Under the pieces are notes generated by a model. It was given only the letters and a program-made list of their open reading frames with translations. It did not search any database and had not been told where the DNA came from. DNA of 64,000 nt from Rhodococcus globerulus NBRC 14531 (GTDB lineage Bacteria; Actinomycetota; Actinomycetes; Mycobacteriales; Mycobacteriaceae). The stretch spans positions 1 to 64,000 of the forward strand of contig NZ_BCWX01000008.1 of NCBI RefSeq assembly GCF_001894805.1, written 5' to 3'. Both the position numbers and the translations under genes were made by a program. Each line of letters opens with the position of its first letter. The stretch's first letter is position 1. Positions 53,931 through 62,562 of this stretch are shown one piece after another.

Positions 53931-55499
53931 TTACACCCCAGCGACGGTTTCCTTGGCCCAACGGTAATCCGCTTTTCCGCTCGGTGAGCGGAGGATCGCC
54001 GGTACAAGAACGATCGAACGGGGAATCTTGTACCCCGCCACATGAATCCGGCAGTGCTCGGACAGGGCATCTGGTTCCACATCTTCGAACCCAGGCCTGA
54101 TCTGGACAACCGCAGCCACTTTCTCCCCGAACCGCGCGTCGGGTGCACCCGCCACGAGGGCGTCGAAAACCGCTGGGTGAGTCTTGAGCGCCTGTTCCAC
54201 CTCTTCGGGATACACCTTCTCTCCGCCCGAGTTGATGCACATGGAACCGCGTCCGAGCAGCACGATCGTGCCGTCCACTTCCATCGTTCCCATATCGCCC
54301 AGGACTGCCATCCGTACACCGTCGACAACGGGGAACGTCGCGGCTGATTTCTCCGGATCGTCGAAGTAGGCCAGTGGCACATGCCCCGCTCGTGCGATGT
54401 AGCCGACGGTATCCGAGCCCGGTTCGATCCGACGGAATTCCTCGTCGACCAGAATCATGTTGGGGTTGGAGCGAATTCGCTTCGTTCCGTCCTCGCCGAA
54501 TTCGACGACGCCGTCGTTACCGGATTCGGAGGCACCGAACGCATCTTTGATCACCAACCCGGGAATTCGAAACTTCAACTCTTCCTTGAGGTTCGGCGAG
54601 AACAGCGCGCCGCCGGATCCGATCAGTTTCAACGAGGAGATGTCGTACTTACCGTCGGCCGCGGCGATCGCATCGGCGATCGGACGGGCGATCGCGTCGC
54701 CGACAACAGTGATGCCGGTGATCTTCTCGGCCTCGACGAGCCTGAGCACGTCGAGGGGGTCGAAGCTCCGGGTCAGGACTCGCGGCGCTCCCATCAGAAA
54801 GGCAGTGAGCAGCGAGTAGATGGCAGCGCCATGCATGAGCGGTGGAATGAGCAGCAGCACAGTGGGATTGGTATTCGCAATCGCAGCGTCGACCACTTCT
54901 TCGAGACTACGACGCGGCGGCCCGCTGAGGTTGGCTCCGGACAGAGCAGCGAAGAAGAAGTCTTCGTGGCGCCAGACAACGCCTTTGGGCATACCCGTAG
55001 TTCCGCCGGTGTAGATGATGAAATGGTCATCGTCTGAGCGAGTCTCGAAATCCCGGACGTCGGACGCTGCGGCCAGTGCAGTTTCGTACTCGTCGCCGAC
55101 GATGAGAACGTGGTCGATCTCGGGGCACTGCGGTACAACGCCCAATGCAATCTCCGCGAATTCATCCTCGACCAGTAATGCCACCATCTTCGAGTTGGTA
55201 TAGACGTACGCAAGTTCGACGTCGGTGTAGCGGAAGTTGACGTTGATCGGAACGGCCCTGATCTTCATGCAGGCCAGTAGCGCTTCCACATATTCAACGC
55301 AGTTCCTCATGTGGATTCCGACGTGCTGCCCCGGTTTGACGCCGACGGACTGAAGGTGGTGCGCCAATCGGTTGGACCGTAGTTCGAGTTCCCGATAAGT
55401 GAGACGCCTTTCCTCGAGAATCAGCGGTGTTCGATCGGGAATCGCATCGGCAACGGCCTCGAACAGATCGGCAACGTTCAGGGTCATCGGGTTCCTCAC
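53931..55499 (-). CDS. acyl-CoA synthetase (FadD-like)
   Basis: A 522-residue AMP-binding ligase. The P-loop is IIYTGGTTGMPKGVVW, the A5 motif is KDAFGASESGNDG, and the ATP/hinge motif LLGRGSMCINSGGEKVYPEE is followed by the C-terminal lysine in SPSGKADYRW. It activates a carboxylic acid, probably a fatty or aromatic acid, to its CoA thioester. It lies 53 nt upstream of the SIR2 gene. Together with the WS/DGAT-like enzyme it could supply acyl-CoA for esterification. Confidence 0.9.
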   Translation of the reverse strand: MRNPMTLNVADLFEAVADAIPDRTPLILEERRLTYRELELRSNRLAHHLQSVGVKPGQHVGIHMRNCVEYVEALLACMKIRAVPINVNFRYTDVELAYVYTNSKMVALLVEDEFAEIALGVVPQCPEIDHVLIVGDEYETALAAASDVRDFETRSDDDHFIIYTGGTTGMPKGVVWRHEDFFFAALSGANLSGPPRRSLEEVVDAAIANTNPTVLLLIPPLMHGAAIYSLLTAFLMGAPRVLTRSFDPLDVLRLVEAEKITGITVVGDAIARPIADAIAAADGKYDISSLKLIGSGGALFSPNLKEELKFRIPGLVIKDAFGASESGNDGVVEFGEDGTKRIRSNPNMILVDEEFRRIEPGSDTVGYIARAGHVPLAYFDDPEKSAATFPVVDGVRMAVLGDMGTMEVDGTIVLLGRGSMCINSGGEKVYPEEVEQALKTHPAVFDALVAGAPDARFGEKVAAVVQIRPGFEDVEPDALSEHCRIHVAGYKIPRSIVLVPAILRSPSGKADYRWAKETVAGV

Positions 55500-55637
55500 G
55501 TGTCTTCGCTCACAATTGGCAGGTCTTTCGCGAAGCTAACACTTTTACCGAGTCGCCGAATGCAAAATGCGGAGTAGGTTCCGTTAGTCGGGATCAGCAA
55601 TGTTCGCCCCGAGACCAGCTAAAAGTGCCCAATACCA

Positions 55638-55656
55638 CAAGCGTAGCCTTGCCTAA
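55638..55656 (+). promoter_or_regulatory. IdeR/DtxR-type iron box
   Basis: The minus strand of this 19-mer begins TTAGGCAAGGCTACGC and matches the actinobacterial iron-box consensus TTAGGTTAGGCTAACCTAA at about 13 of 19 positions. It ends exactly at the ATG of the siderophore-binding lipoprotein. A TAGCCT -10-like element (55644-55649) lies inside the box. Confidence 0.6.
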
Positions 55657-56687
55657 TGCTCACTCGTACTTCATTCCGGACCCGCACATCGGTCCGGATC
55701 GCCATGGTTGCGCTGGCGACAGTATTTGCAGCAACAGCCTGTGGAACTTCCGACGCCGGAAGTAACGCCAACGGAAACACCGACGTCGCGACCGGCGGCA
55801 AGCTGTTCAGCACCGCCGACACGGAAACCGCGAAGCTCGGTAGTGACTCCGCTCCCGGCGAGTTCCCGCGCACCGTCACACATGCACTGGGCGAGGTCAC
55901 ACTCGAGACCAAGCCGACCCGAGTCGTCGTCCTGGACAGCGGAGAGTTGGACGAAGTCCTCTCACTCGGCATCACCCCGGTCGGTATCGCCAGCCCGGAA
56001 AGCGCAGCCGGCCAGCCGTCGTACCTCGCCGACAAGTTGGTGGGCGTCCCCGATGTCGGCACCACCAACAATCTCAACCTCGAAGCCATCACTGCCCTGA
56101 AGCCCGATCTGATTCTGGGCAGCAAACTGCGCCAGGACAAGCTGTACCCGCAGCTGTCCGCGATCGCGCCGACGGTCTTCAGCATCCGTCCCGGATTCCC
56201 GTGGAAGGAGAACTTCCTCCTTGCCGGTGACGCACTGGGTGAAGAGACGAAAGCCGAGCAGATCCTCAACGACTACCAGGCCCATGCCGACGAGGTCCGC
56301 GCGTCGATCGACGGTTCCCCGACCATCTCGCTGGTCCGCTTCATGTCCGGCAAGCTGCGTCTGTACGGAAACCTGTCCTTCATCGGCGTCATCCTGAAGG
56401 ACGTCGGACTCCCCCGTCCGGCAATCCAGGACATCGACGAACTGGCCGTCGAGGTTAGCCCGGAAACGATCACCCAAGCCGAGGGCGATCAGATCTTCTA
56501 CTCCAGCTACGGAAGTCCCGCTGACACCGGTCAAACCACCGTCACCGCCGGCCCCTTGTGGGCAACGATGGACGCCGTCAAGGACGGTCGCGCCAGCGAA
56601 GTCAGCGACGAAACCTGGTTCCTGGGTCTCGGCCCGACAGGCGCCAACTTGGTTCTCGAGGACCTGCAGGCCAAGCTCGGAAAGTAG
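55656..56687 (+). CDS. iron-siderophore ABC transporter substrate-binding lipoprotein
   Basis: A 343-residue FepB/FecB-type binding protein. The signal peptide (SVRIAMVALATVFAATAC) ends at a lipobox cysteine. The mature domain has TRVVVLDSGELDEVLSLGI and a C-terminal lobe with TWFLGLGPTGANLVLEDL. It captures Fe3+-siderophore outside the cell for import. No permease or ATPase gene is nearby, so it probably works with an importer encoded elsewhere. An IdeR box overlaps the start, so iron repression is expected; transcription may be leaderless. Confidence 0.9.
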   Translation: MLTRTSFRTRTSVRIAMVALATVFAATACGTSDAGSNANGNTDVATGGKLFSTADTETAKLGSDSAPGEFPRTVTHALGEVTLETKPTRVVVLDSGELDEVLSLGITPVGIASPESAAGQPSYLADKLVGVPDVGTTNNLNLEAITALKPDLILGSKLRQDKLYPQLSAIAPTVFSIRPGFPWKENFLLAGDALGEETKAEQILNDYQAHADEVRASIDGSPTISLVRFMSGKLRLYGNLSFIGVILKDVGLPRPAIQDIDELAVEVSPETITQAEGDQIFYSSYGSPADTGQTTVTAGPLWATMDAVKDGRASEVSDETWFLGLGPTGANLVLEDLQAKLGK

Positions 56688-56699
56688 TTACGACAGAAG

Positions 56700-56738
56700 A
56701 CGGCGAGGGGAATTGCTATTTCCCTCGCCGTTTTTTTT
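56700..56738 (+). terminator. terminator of the siderophore-binding gene
   Basis: ACGGCGAGGG (56700-56709) pairs with CCCTCGCCGT (56722-56731), followed by a run of eight T. Confidence 0.93.
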
Positions 56739-56765
56739 GATTCGGCCGATGGCTACAGTGTTCTC

Positions 56766-57332
56766 GTGCCTCTTCTCGGTCCAGAAGATCGCTTGCCCGG
56801 ATGCCCAAAGCGCATTCTCGTAGCGGGAACATCCGGTTCCGTAAAAACGACCTTGGCCTCCCGAATTGGAACGCTTCTCGGCATCGAACACGTCGAGATC
56901 GACGGTCTCTATCACGGCCCGAACTGGACACCGCGAGAGCAATTCCTGTTCGACGTCACAACATTCAGTTCGGCGCCGCGGTGGGTGACGGAATGGCAGT
57001 ACCGGTCCGTTCGCGATCTACTCGCCGATGAAGCGGATCTTCTTGTGTGGCTGGACCTGTCGCGCTGCACCGTGATGCGCCAGGTTATCGTTCGGACGGT
57101 ACAGAGGCGGCTGGGGCGAAAAGTCTTGTGGAACGGCAATATCGAGCCACCACTACACACGTTCTTCTCCGACCGAGATCACATCGTTCGCTGGGCCTGG
57201 AACACGCACCGTACGAGTGCACTCCGGATCGCGGCACTGCGAGATCGGCGACCGGACCTCACGATTGTCTGCCTACGGACCCATGCCGACATCGAACGGT
57301 GGATCGCGGGACCGCTGCAAACTAGGGCGTGA
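56766..57332 (+). CDS. P-loop kinase-like protein with altered Walker A
   Basis: A 188-residue AAA/topology-modulation (FlaR/adenylate kinase-like) protein. The P-loop reads ILVAGTSGSVKTTLASR: at residue 26 a valine replaces the last glycine of G-x4-G-K-T, so nucleotide binding may be weak or lost. Downstream motifs IDGLYHGPNW, DLLVWLDLS (Walker B) and WAWNTHR are those of the family. Start GTG at 56766. Substrate unknown. It is monocistronic between the lipoprotein terminator and the MarR gene. Confidence 0.8.
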   Translation: MPLLGPEDRLPGCPKRILVAGTSGSVKTTLASRIGTLLGIEHVEIDGLYHGPNWTPREQFLFDVTTFSSAPRWVTEWQYRSVRDLLADEADLLVWLDLSRCTVMRQVIVRTVQRRLGRKVLWNGNIEPPLHTFFSDRDHIVRWAWNTHRTSALRIAALRDRRPDLTIVCLRTHADIERWIAGPLQTRA

Positions 57333-57368
57333 ACCGGTCGACTCTCCGGAGTCGAGCGGCATTTTTGT

Positions 57369-57845
57369 TCAGCGATTGTCTTGCTCGAGGTGTTCGTTCA
57401 TCGTCGAGTGCAGGTCGACGAGAAATTCCTCGAATCGACTGAGCAGTTCAGGCGGGTATTTCTCCATCATGGCGTCGAGTCGTACGGCGAGTGGTCCGAA
57501 GAACTCGTCAGCCAGGTCCTGCACATGCGCACTGCTGTGCAGCGTGACCACTCGACGGTCTGCATTCTCGCGGGTCCGGACGATATGTCCCGCCTTTTCC
57601 AGGCGGTTGAGCAACGCGGTAGTGGCGCCCGACGTCAGTGAGATCCGCTCTCCAAGACGTGCGGGTGAGAGCGGCGCACCTTTCTCCTCAGCCGCGGTGA
57701 TTTCCATCAGAGCAGTTGCGTCGGTGGAATGCAGACCAAGCCACGACGCGAATCGATGGCTGAATTCGGTGAACGTCGCACCGTACGCGCGGAATTCATC
57801 CATCAGCCGCTCCCGCTCCGCGGAGATGTTGCGCGGTGCTTCCAC
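57369..57845 (-). CDS. MarR-family transcriptional regulator
   Basis: A 158-residue winged-helix repressor. The DNA-binding region reads GERISLTSGATTALLNRLEK then AGHIVRTRENADRRVV (wing). It is divergent from an EmrB/QacA-type efflux gene, with a palindromic operator between, so it probably represses that pump and possibly itself until a lipophilic ligand binds. It ends with its tail facing the kinase-like gene. Confidence 0.9.
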   Translation of the reverse strand: MEAPRNISAERERLMDEFRAYGATFTEFSHRFASWLGLHSTDATALMEITAAEEKGAPLSPARLGERISLTSGATTALLNRLEKAGHIVRTRENADRRVVTLHSSAHVQDLADEFFGPLAVRLDAMMEKYPPELLSRFEEFLVDLHSTMNEHLEQDNR

Positions 57846-57925
57846 CTCGGTGATCCCACCTTTCCTGTGCCAGATGGCGGCCGGTCGAGCCCAGCGCGCA
57901 CATTGACAACTTACCGCCCCAAATA

Positions 57926-57944
57926 TACCTTTATCATAAAGTTA
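57926..57944. promoter_or_regulatory. MarR operator palindrome
   Basis: TAC-CTTTAT-C-ATAAAG-TTA: a 6-bp perfect palindrome around a central C (57929-57941) with partly matched flanks, in the 120-bp gap between the MarR and efflux genes and 22 nt before the pump ATG. AT-rich dyads of this size are typical MarR sites. Confidence 0.75.
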
Positions 57945-57965
57945 CTTCACAATGGAGGTTTATTC

Positions 57966-59582
57966 ATGAACATCTCACCCACCACCCGCAAGTGGTTGGG
58001 CCTGATCGCCATTGCACTCGGCGTGGCACTGATCGTCGTCGACACCACCATCGTCAACGTCATAGTCCCCTCGATCATCGAAGATCTCGGAATCAATTCC
58101 GTTCAGGCTCAATGGATCCAAGAGTCCTATGCAATCGTGTTCGCGGCACTCCTGCTTCTGGTCGGCAGAGTTGCCGACCTGGTCGGCGCCCGTCGCGTCT
58201 TCATCGCCGGTGTCGTCGTGTTCGGCGCAACGAGCCTGCTGGCCGGACTGGCACCGAACGGCGGCCTGCTCATCCTGGCGCGATTCCTGCAGGGCGCCGG
58301 CGCGGCCATGATCCTGCCCACTTCACTGTCGCTTCTGAACGCGATGTTCACCGGCAAAGCCCGCGGCCAGGCCTTCGCAGTGTGGGGTTCCACCATCGGT
58401 GCAGCTTCCGCCCTCGGCCCATTGCTCGGCGGCTGGCTTGCCGAACACGCTTCGTGGCGTTGGGCATTCGGGATCAACATTCCGCTTGCTGCGCTCATTC
58501 TCATCGGCGCAGTGCTGTTCATCGCGCCCTCACCCCGCACCGCTGGGCGCATCGACGCCACCGGAGCGGCACTGTCCATCGCCGGCCTGGGCCTGCTGGC
58601 CTTCGGCCTCGTCGAGGGACGTACGTACGGGTGGCTGACCACGAAGCAGCCCTTCGAACTGTTCGGCCTGTCATGGTCCAGCGGACCGTCACCGGTTCTG
58701 ATCGCGCTAGTTCTCGCCGTCATCTCGCTCGGCGCATTCGCCTACCGGCAAACCATGCTCACCCGTAGTGACGATCCGTCGCGGGCACTGATGGACGTGC
58801 GGTTGTTCTCCATCTCGTCGTTCCGCAACGGCAACATCGCGACGCTGATCATCGGACTCGGTGAGTTCGGAATCGTTGCGGTGCTTCCACTCTGGCTTCA
58901 GTTCACGCTTGGATACAGCGCACTCCAAGCCGGACTCGCCCTGGTCCCCATTGCCATCGGCAGCTTTGTCGCCAGTGGCGCCAGTTTCGGACTGGCATCG
59001 AAGGTCTCGCCGTTGGGCTTGGTCCGTATCGGTCTGGCTCTCGAAGCGCTCGGCCTCGCTGGTCTCGGATTCATCGCTGCGACAGACAGCCCCTGGTGGA
59101 CCATTGCCGCAGTGCTGTTCTTCTACGGCATCGGCGTCGGATTCGCGACGGCGCAGGTAACCAACGTCGTGCTCGAGGAAATTCCCGAACAGAGCGCCGG
59201 TCAAGGCTCCGGCATTCAGAGTGCGTTCCGCCAACTCGGATCCGCACTGGGTATCGCCATCCTCACCACGGTCTTCTTCAGCACTCTCAATTCCACTCTG
59301 AACAACGACCTCACCGAATCCGGTGTCGACCAAGCTCAGGCCGATCAGTTGACGCGGGCGGTCACCGACAGCGCCGGCGCGGCCATCGACTCGCTGGCCG
59401 GCTCGCCGAGCACTGCCTTCGTTGCCGACGCAGCCCAATCCGCAATGACACATGGCATCACACTCGGCGGATACCTTGCGGCCGGATTTGTTGTAGTTGG
59501 CCTGATCGCCACGGCACTCATCCCGAACAAGCCGTTCTCGTCACCCGAGCAGGAAACGAAGGCAGCAGCGGACGTCGGCTGA
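57966..59582 (+). CDS. DHA2-family multidrug efflux MFS transporter (EmrB/QacA type)
   Basis: A 538-residue, 14-helix drug:H+ antiporter. Family motifs include VDTTIVNVIVPSI in helix 1, RVADLVGARRVFIAGVVVFG (motif A) and the motif C stretch SALGPLLGGWLAEHASWRWA. It should expel hydrophobic compounds. The ATG at 57966 with AATGGAGG upstream is used; the longer ORF from 57729 overlaps the MarR gene in the opposite direction and is not real. Regulated by the neighbouring MarR protein (inferred). Confidence 0.92.
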   Translation: MNISPTTRKWLGLIAIALGVALIVVDTTIVNVIVPSIIEDLGINSVQAQWIQESYAIVFAALLLLVGRVADLVGARRVFIAGVVVFGATSLLAGLAPNGGLLILARFLQGAGAAMILPTSLSLLNAMFTGKARGQAFAVWGSTIGAASALGPLLGGWLAEHASWRWAFGINIPLAALILIGAVLFIAPSPRTAGRIDATGAALSIAGLGLLAFGLVEGRTYGWLTTKQPFELFGLSWSSGPSPVLIALVLAVISLGAFAYRQTMLTRSDDPSRALMDVRLFSISSFRNGNIATLIIGLGEFGIVAVLPLWLQFTLGYSALQAGLALVPIAIGSFVASGASFGLASKVSPLGLVRIGLALEALGLAGLGFIAATDSPWWTIAAVLFFYGIGVGFATAQVTNVVLEEIPEQSAGQGSGIQSAFRQLGSALGIAILTTVFFSTLNSTLNNDLTESGVDQAQADQLTRAVTDSAGAAIDSLAGSPSTAFVADAAQSAMTHGITLGGYLAAGFVVVGLIATALIPNKPFSSPEQETKAAADVG

Positions 59583-59607
59583 CGCAGAAAAACTTGCACG
59601 GTGAGAC

Positions 59608-61386
59608 TCAGGCAGACGGCATGAACCGGTCGATGAAGGTGTTGCTGAAGACTCGGTGCGGATCGTATTTGTCGAAGGTCGCGAGGGCGGCGTCCCAATT
59701 TCCGTCACCGCCCGCCCGGAAGGTGGCAGGGATTGTGCGCGTGAGGAATTCGTCGTCCTGATAGGCGGCGTCGTTGGTGAATGCCCAACCCTTCGACCAT
59801 TCGGGCCGGAAGGTGGCGTAATCACCGGAGTAGTTCGCGACCATCCACCGTTCCATATCCCGAAGGAACGCCGGCAAACCCGGAGTTCCGGGAATGGACA
59901 CCACATTCATCCAGATGGCGGTGTCCCAGTCGTCGCGATCCGACCGCGGCCGCACCGCCGATAGATCCGGCACGCCGGCACTGTCCACCAGGACTTCGCC
60001 GTTGTCGTCGACGCCGCACAGGCGCACTTCGAAGGGCATGTTCACGGGATACTGCCCCATCGATGCGAGGTGCGTCATCCGCTCGTTCAACCACGTTGTC
60101 ATCTCGTGGATGACACGGGCGATGTTGGAACGCTTCGTGATGACCGCACCGCCGCCCGCGACAACTCGCACCGTGGTGTGTCGCAGATAGAACAGCACGT
60201 CCTTGGACCAGCCCCACAGGTCGTCGGTGTCCGTGAGCACCAATCCGGCTGCAACGGCGCCGAACTGGGAAGCGCCGAACAGCGGCGTAGCCGCTTGCAA
60301 TCCCTTGGCCACCATCCCGAGTGGGGTGGTGACTGCTTCGGGGAGTGCATCGGAGAAGAAGTAGTTGTACGGGCCGTGCACTTCCCTCGACTCGGGCGGT
60401 TTGACCGGCGTCGGTGTCCAGATTTTCAGCCACGGAGTGGACGTGAAGGGGAACCAGATAGCTTCGACGCGTCCGGACGCTTCGACAAAGCTCGCGTAGG
60501 TGCGACCCGGTGATCCTGGCGGCGCAAAGAGTTCCTGCCACGGGATATCGGTGAAACTCTGGCAGCGCAGCCGGTAGTTCTCGCCGGCTTGCAGGGTGAC
60601 GGAGGTGACGAATGTGCGCCCGAGATGGGTCAGAAATGCCGTGCTCTCGACATCGGAGCGGGCGAATTCGCGGAGCGTGTAGCTCCCCGAACTGCTGTCC
60701 CACACCACGACGGTCATGGCCGTGATCAGGTTGCTCAGTGATCCGAACGACTGTCCGGGGGTAATGGTTTCTCCCGCTGCAGGATAGGTTGCGCCGTGGG
60801 CTCCGATTGCGAGCGCGCCGGCAATGGACAGATCCCCGATGGCCGGAGAGTTGGCCCAACCCAAGCCATGGTCCTGCAGCGCCGTGAGGATCGACTCGAT
60901 GCTGGCACCGGCACCGGCGGTTACGACGGATTGCTCTCCGTCGCTGTGCACCTCGACGGAATTCAGGTGAACCATTGTGTCCACCAACAGCACTCGATCC
61001 ACTGGTGCACCCGGGACCACTGTCAGCGGGCTCCACCCGTGCATCGTGCCGCGAGCGCGGACGGTGTACCCGTTGCGGTGCGCCCAGTTGGCAAGGGTCA
61101 CCACGTCATCGGAGCTGCGAGCCGTTGCCGTCCACACGTGATCGAGAACGATCTCCTTGGACCAGTTGGCGTAGGCCTGCTGGGAAAGCGGGATACCGGC
61201 CGGGAAGTCGGGCGGCGGGGCGAGGGTGGATTGTGGGCCCCATGGCACCGCTCCGGCCGGCGACCAGGTCAGCCCTGCGAGCGCAGCGGCGCCGACACCG
61301 GCCGCCAGGAATCCCCGCCTGCTGACGGATCCGGCGTTGGATGGTCGATCCACTGCGCTTTGATCTGCTGAACCGCTGCGTTCCAC
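59608..61386 (-). CDS. class II (covalent FAD) cholesterol oxidase-like enzyme
   Basis: A 592-residue FAD-linked oxidase. A Tat signal (SRRGFLAAGVGAAALAGL, residues 22-39) predicts export of the folded flavoprotein. The FAD-binding PCMH domain contains RARGTMHGWSP; H116 corresponds to the histidine that links FAD covalently in the Brevibacterium enzyme. The C-terminal substrate-binding domain ends YDPHRVFSNTFIDRFMPSA. It should oxidise and isomerise 3-beta-hydroxysterols to 4-en-3-ones with O2. No steroid-degradation genes are adjacent. Confidence 0.85.
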   Translation of the reverse strand: MERSGSADQSAVDRPSNAGSVSRRGFLAAGVGAAALAGLTWSPAGAVPWGPQSTLAPPPDFPAGIPLSQQAYANWSKEIVLDHVWTATARSSDDVVTLANWAHRNGYTVRARGTMHGWSPLTVVPGAPVDRVLLVDTMVHLNSVEVHSDGEQSVVTAGAGASIESILTALQDHGLGWANSPAIGDLSIAGALAIGAHGATYPAAGETITPGQSFGSLSNLITAMTVVVWDSSSGSYTLREFARSDVESTAFLTHLGRTFVTSVTLQAGENYRLRCQSFTDIPWQELFAPPGSPGRTYASFVEASGRVEAIWFPFTSTPWLKIWTPTPVKPPESREVHGPYNYFFSDALPEAVTTPLGMVAKGLQAATPLFGASQFGAVAAGLVLTDTDDLWGWSKDVLFYLRHTTVRVVAGGGAVITKRSNIARVIHEMTTWLNERMTHLASMGQYPVNMPFEVRLCGVDDNGEVLVDSAGVPDLSAVRPRSDRDDWDTAIWMNVVSIPGTPGLPAFLRDMERWMVANYSGDYATFRPEWSKGWAFTNDAAYQDDEFLTRTIPATFRAGGDGNWDAALATFDKYDPHRVFSNTFIDRFMPSA

Positions 61387-61475
61387 GGACTACTCGTCTC
61401 TGCCGAATCGGACTTACGTTAGAGATGAACCTAGAACAAGTTCCATTACGATGCCAGTGGTTCCGTAATAAAAAG

Positions 61476-62276
61476 TTACGGAGTCGGTGAGAACACCGCA
61501 TAGATGGCTTCGGACGCACCGTCGAACGCACCGACGATCAGCCAGACAGTGAGGAGCGTGAGCGCCGGGCCGATCAACACCTTTTCGAGGTTGCCACCCG
61601 CGCGGATCGACAGGAACGACGGAAGTCGCTGTTCCCACCACCGTTTGCCACCCAACGGAATGAGCGGCGCAAGAAACGGCACGCCTTCCTTGGTGATGGC
61701 ATCACCCAGACAATGCGTCGCACATCCGAGCGCAACTGCGACGCCCAATCCAGTGGACCCAGCCTCGCTCGGATACTGCTGCCACGTCACCGCAGACAGG
61801 ACCAGCGCCAACGCGGAGACGACCAGCCAGCCCTTGTCCTTCGCAAAGTCCCCCGCCAGACCGCGAATCGCCAACCCCAGACAGAAGAACAACGTGATGA
61901 TGATTGCGGGCTTTCCGAACTGGACAACCAGCGCGGAAACGCCGGCGCCCAACCCGGCCGCAAACAAAGCCGTGTGGGTGAGTGTCCGGTGACCACCACG
62001 CCGCTTACCGTCCTTCTTGCCTTTGGTGATCCGATAGAAGGCAACCGATATCGCGTCCACACCCTGTGCCAGCGCCTTGCTCAGTGGTCCGAACGACCGG
62101 GAAACCGTCGACTGGCTCGTGTCGAGATCCGGAAGCAACGCAGCACCCGCGCACACCCCGGCAAACGTCAGGGTTTCGGCAGTGGAGGTAGGCCCACCCC
62201 AGTCGAGGGGCAAGAGTTCGGCAACCACCAGACCCACAGCAGCACCGGACATCGCGTGGGTGGGGCCCATGACCAT
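61476..62276 (-). CDS. YdjM/DUF457-like membrane-bound metal-dependent hydrolase
   Basis: A 266-residue integral membrane protein. The motif GPTHAMSGAAVGLVVAELL at the N-terminus and HRTLTHTALFA and ATHCLGDAITKEGVPFLAPL inside carry the H-x4-H and H-C-x-G-D residues of the YdjM family, thought to bind a metal. Several helices surround them. The reaction is unknown. ATG at 62276 is preferred (AAGGTG 9 nt upstream); the next ATG is two codons downstream. The longer ORF to 62390 adds residues that are not conserved-looking. Confidence 0.85.
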   Translation of the reverse strand: MVMGPTHAMSGAAVGLVVAELLPLDWGGPTSTAETLTFAGVCAGAALLPDLDTSQSTVSRSFGPLSKALAQGVDAISVAFYRITKGKKDGKRRGGHRTLTHTALFAAGLGAGVSALVVQFGKPAIIITLFFCLGLAIRGLAGDFAKDKGWLVVSALALVLSAVTWQQYPSEAGSTGLGVAVALGCATHCLGDAITKEGVPFLAPLIPLGGKRWWEQRLPSFLSIRAGGNLEKVLIGPALTLLTVWLIVGAFDGASEAIYAVFSPTP

Positions 62277-62404
62277 GAAACACAACACCTTTCGAAACGC
62301 GCCCTGGGTCGAGTCCATCGGACTCGACACAAGACACCACACACATGACGCCGACGGCGACGGCCTCGGCATGCTCGCCGAGACCGCCACGAACGTAGCA
62401 AGTG

Positions 62405-62476
62405 CTACCGACAGACTTCACCGTCGTCGTTCTCGAGTTCAGTACGGTCGTACCGTTCCCGGTCAAAACGGTTCAT
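62405..62476 (-). CDS. possible 23-residue leader or miniprotein
   Basis: A short ORF, MNRFDRERYDRTELENDD followed by GEVCR, highly charged. A strong Shine-Dalgarno (AAAGGAG) lies 6 nt before the ATG at 62476, which is the main reason to list it. It lies 128 nt upstream of the YdjM-like gene on the same strand and could be a translated leader of that mRNA. Chance is not excluded. Confidence 0.3.
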   Translation of the reverse strand: MNRFDRERYDRTELENDDGEVCR

Positions 62477-62487
62477 GCGTAGCTCCT

Positions 62488-62562
62488 TTCACGTGTTACC
62501 CCGCTGAGTCCCTTCGCGTGTCACCCCGCTGAGACCTTTCGCGTGTCACCCCGCGGCGACAG
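62488..62562. repeat. 25-bp imperfect tandem repeat, three copies
   Basis: Units beginning TTC[AG]CGTGT[TC]ACCCCGC at 62488, 62513 and 62538, period 25. The third copy is degenerate and runs into the stop region of the secreted-protein gene. Confidence 0.85.

Noticed and set aside
53878-54240. Upstream extension of the SIR2 reading frame
   Set aside because: It overlaps the end of the acyl-CoA synthetase gene in another frame and has random-looking composition; a GTG with a Shine-Dalgarno at 53877 is better.
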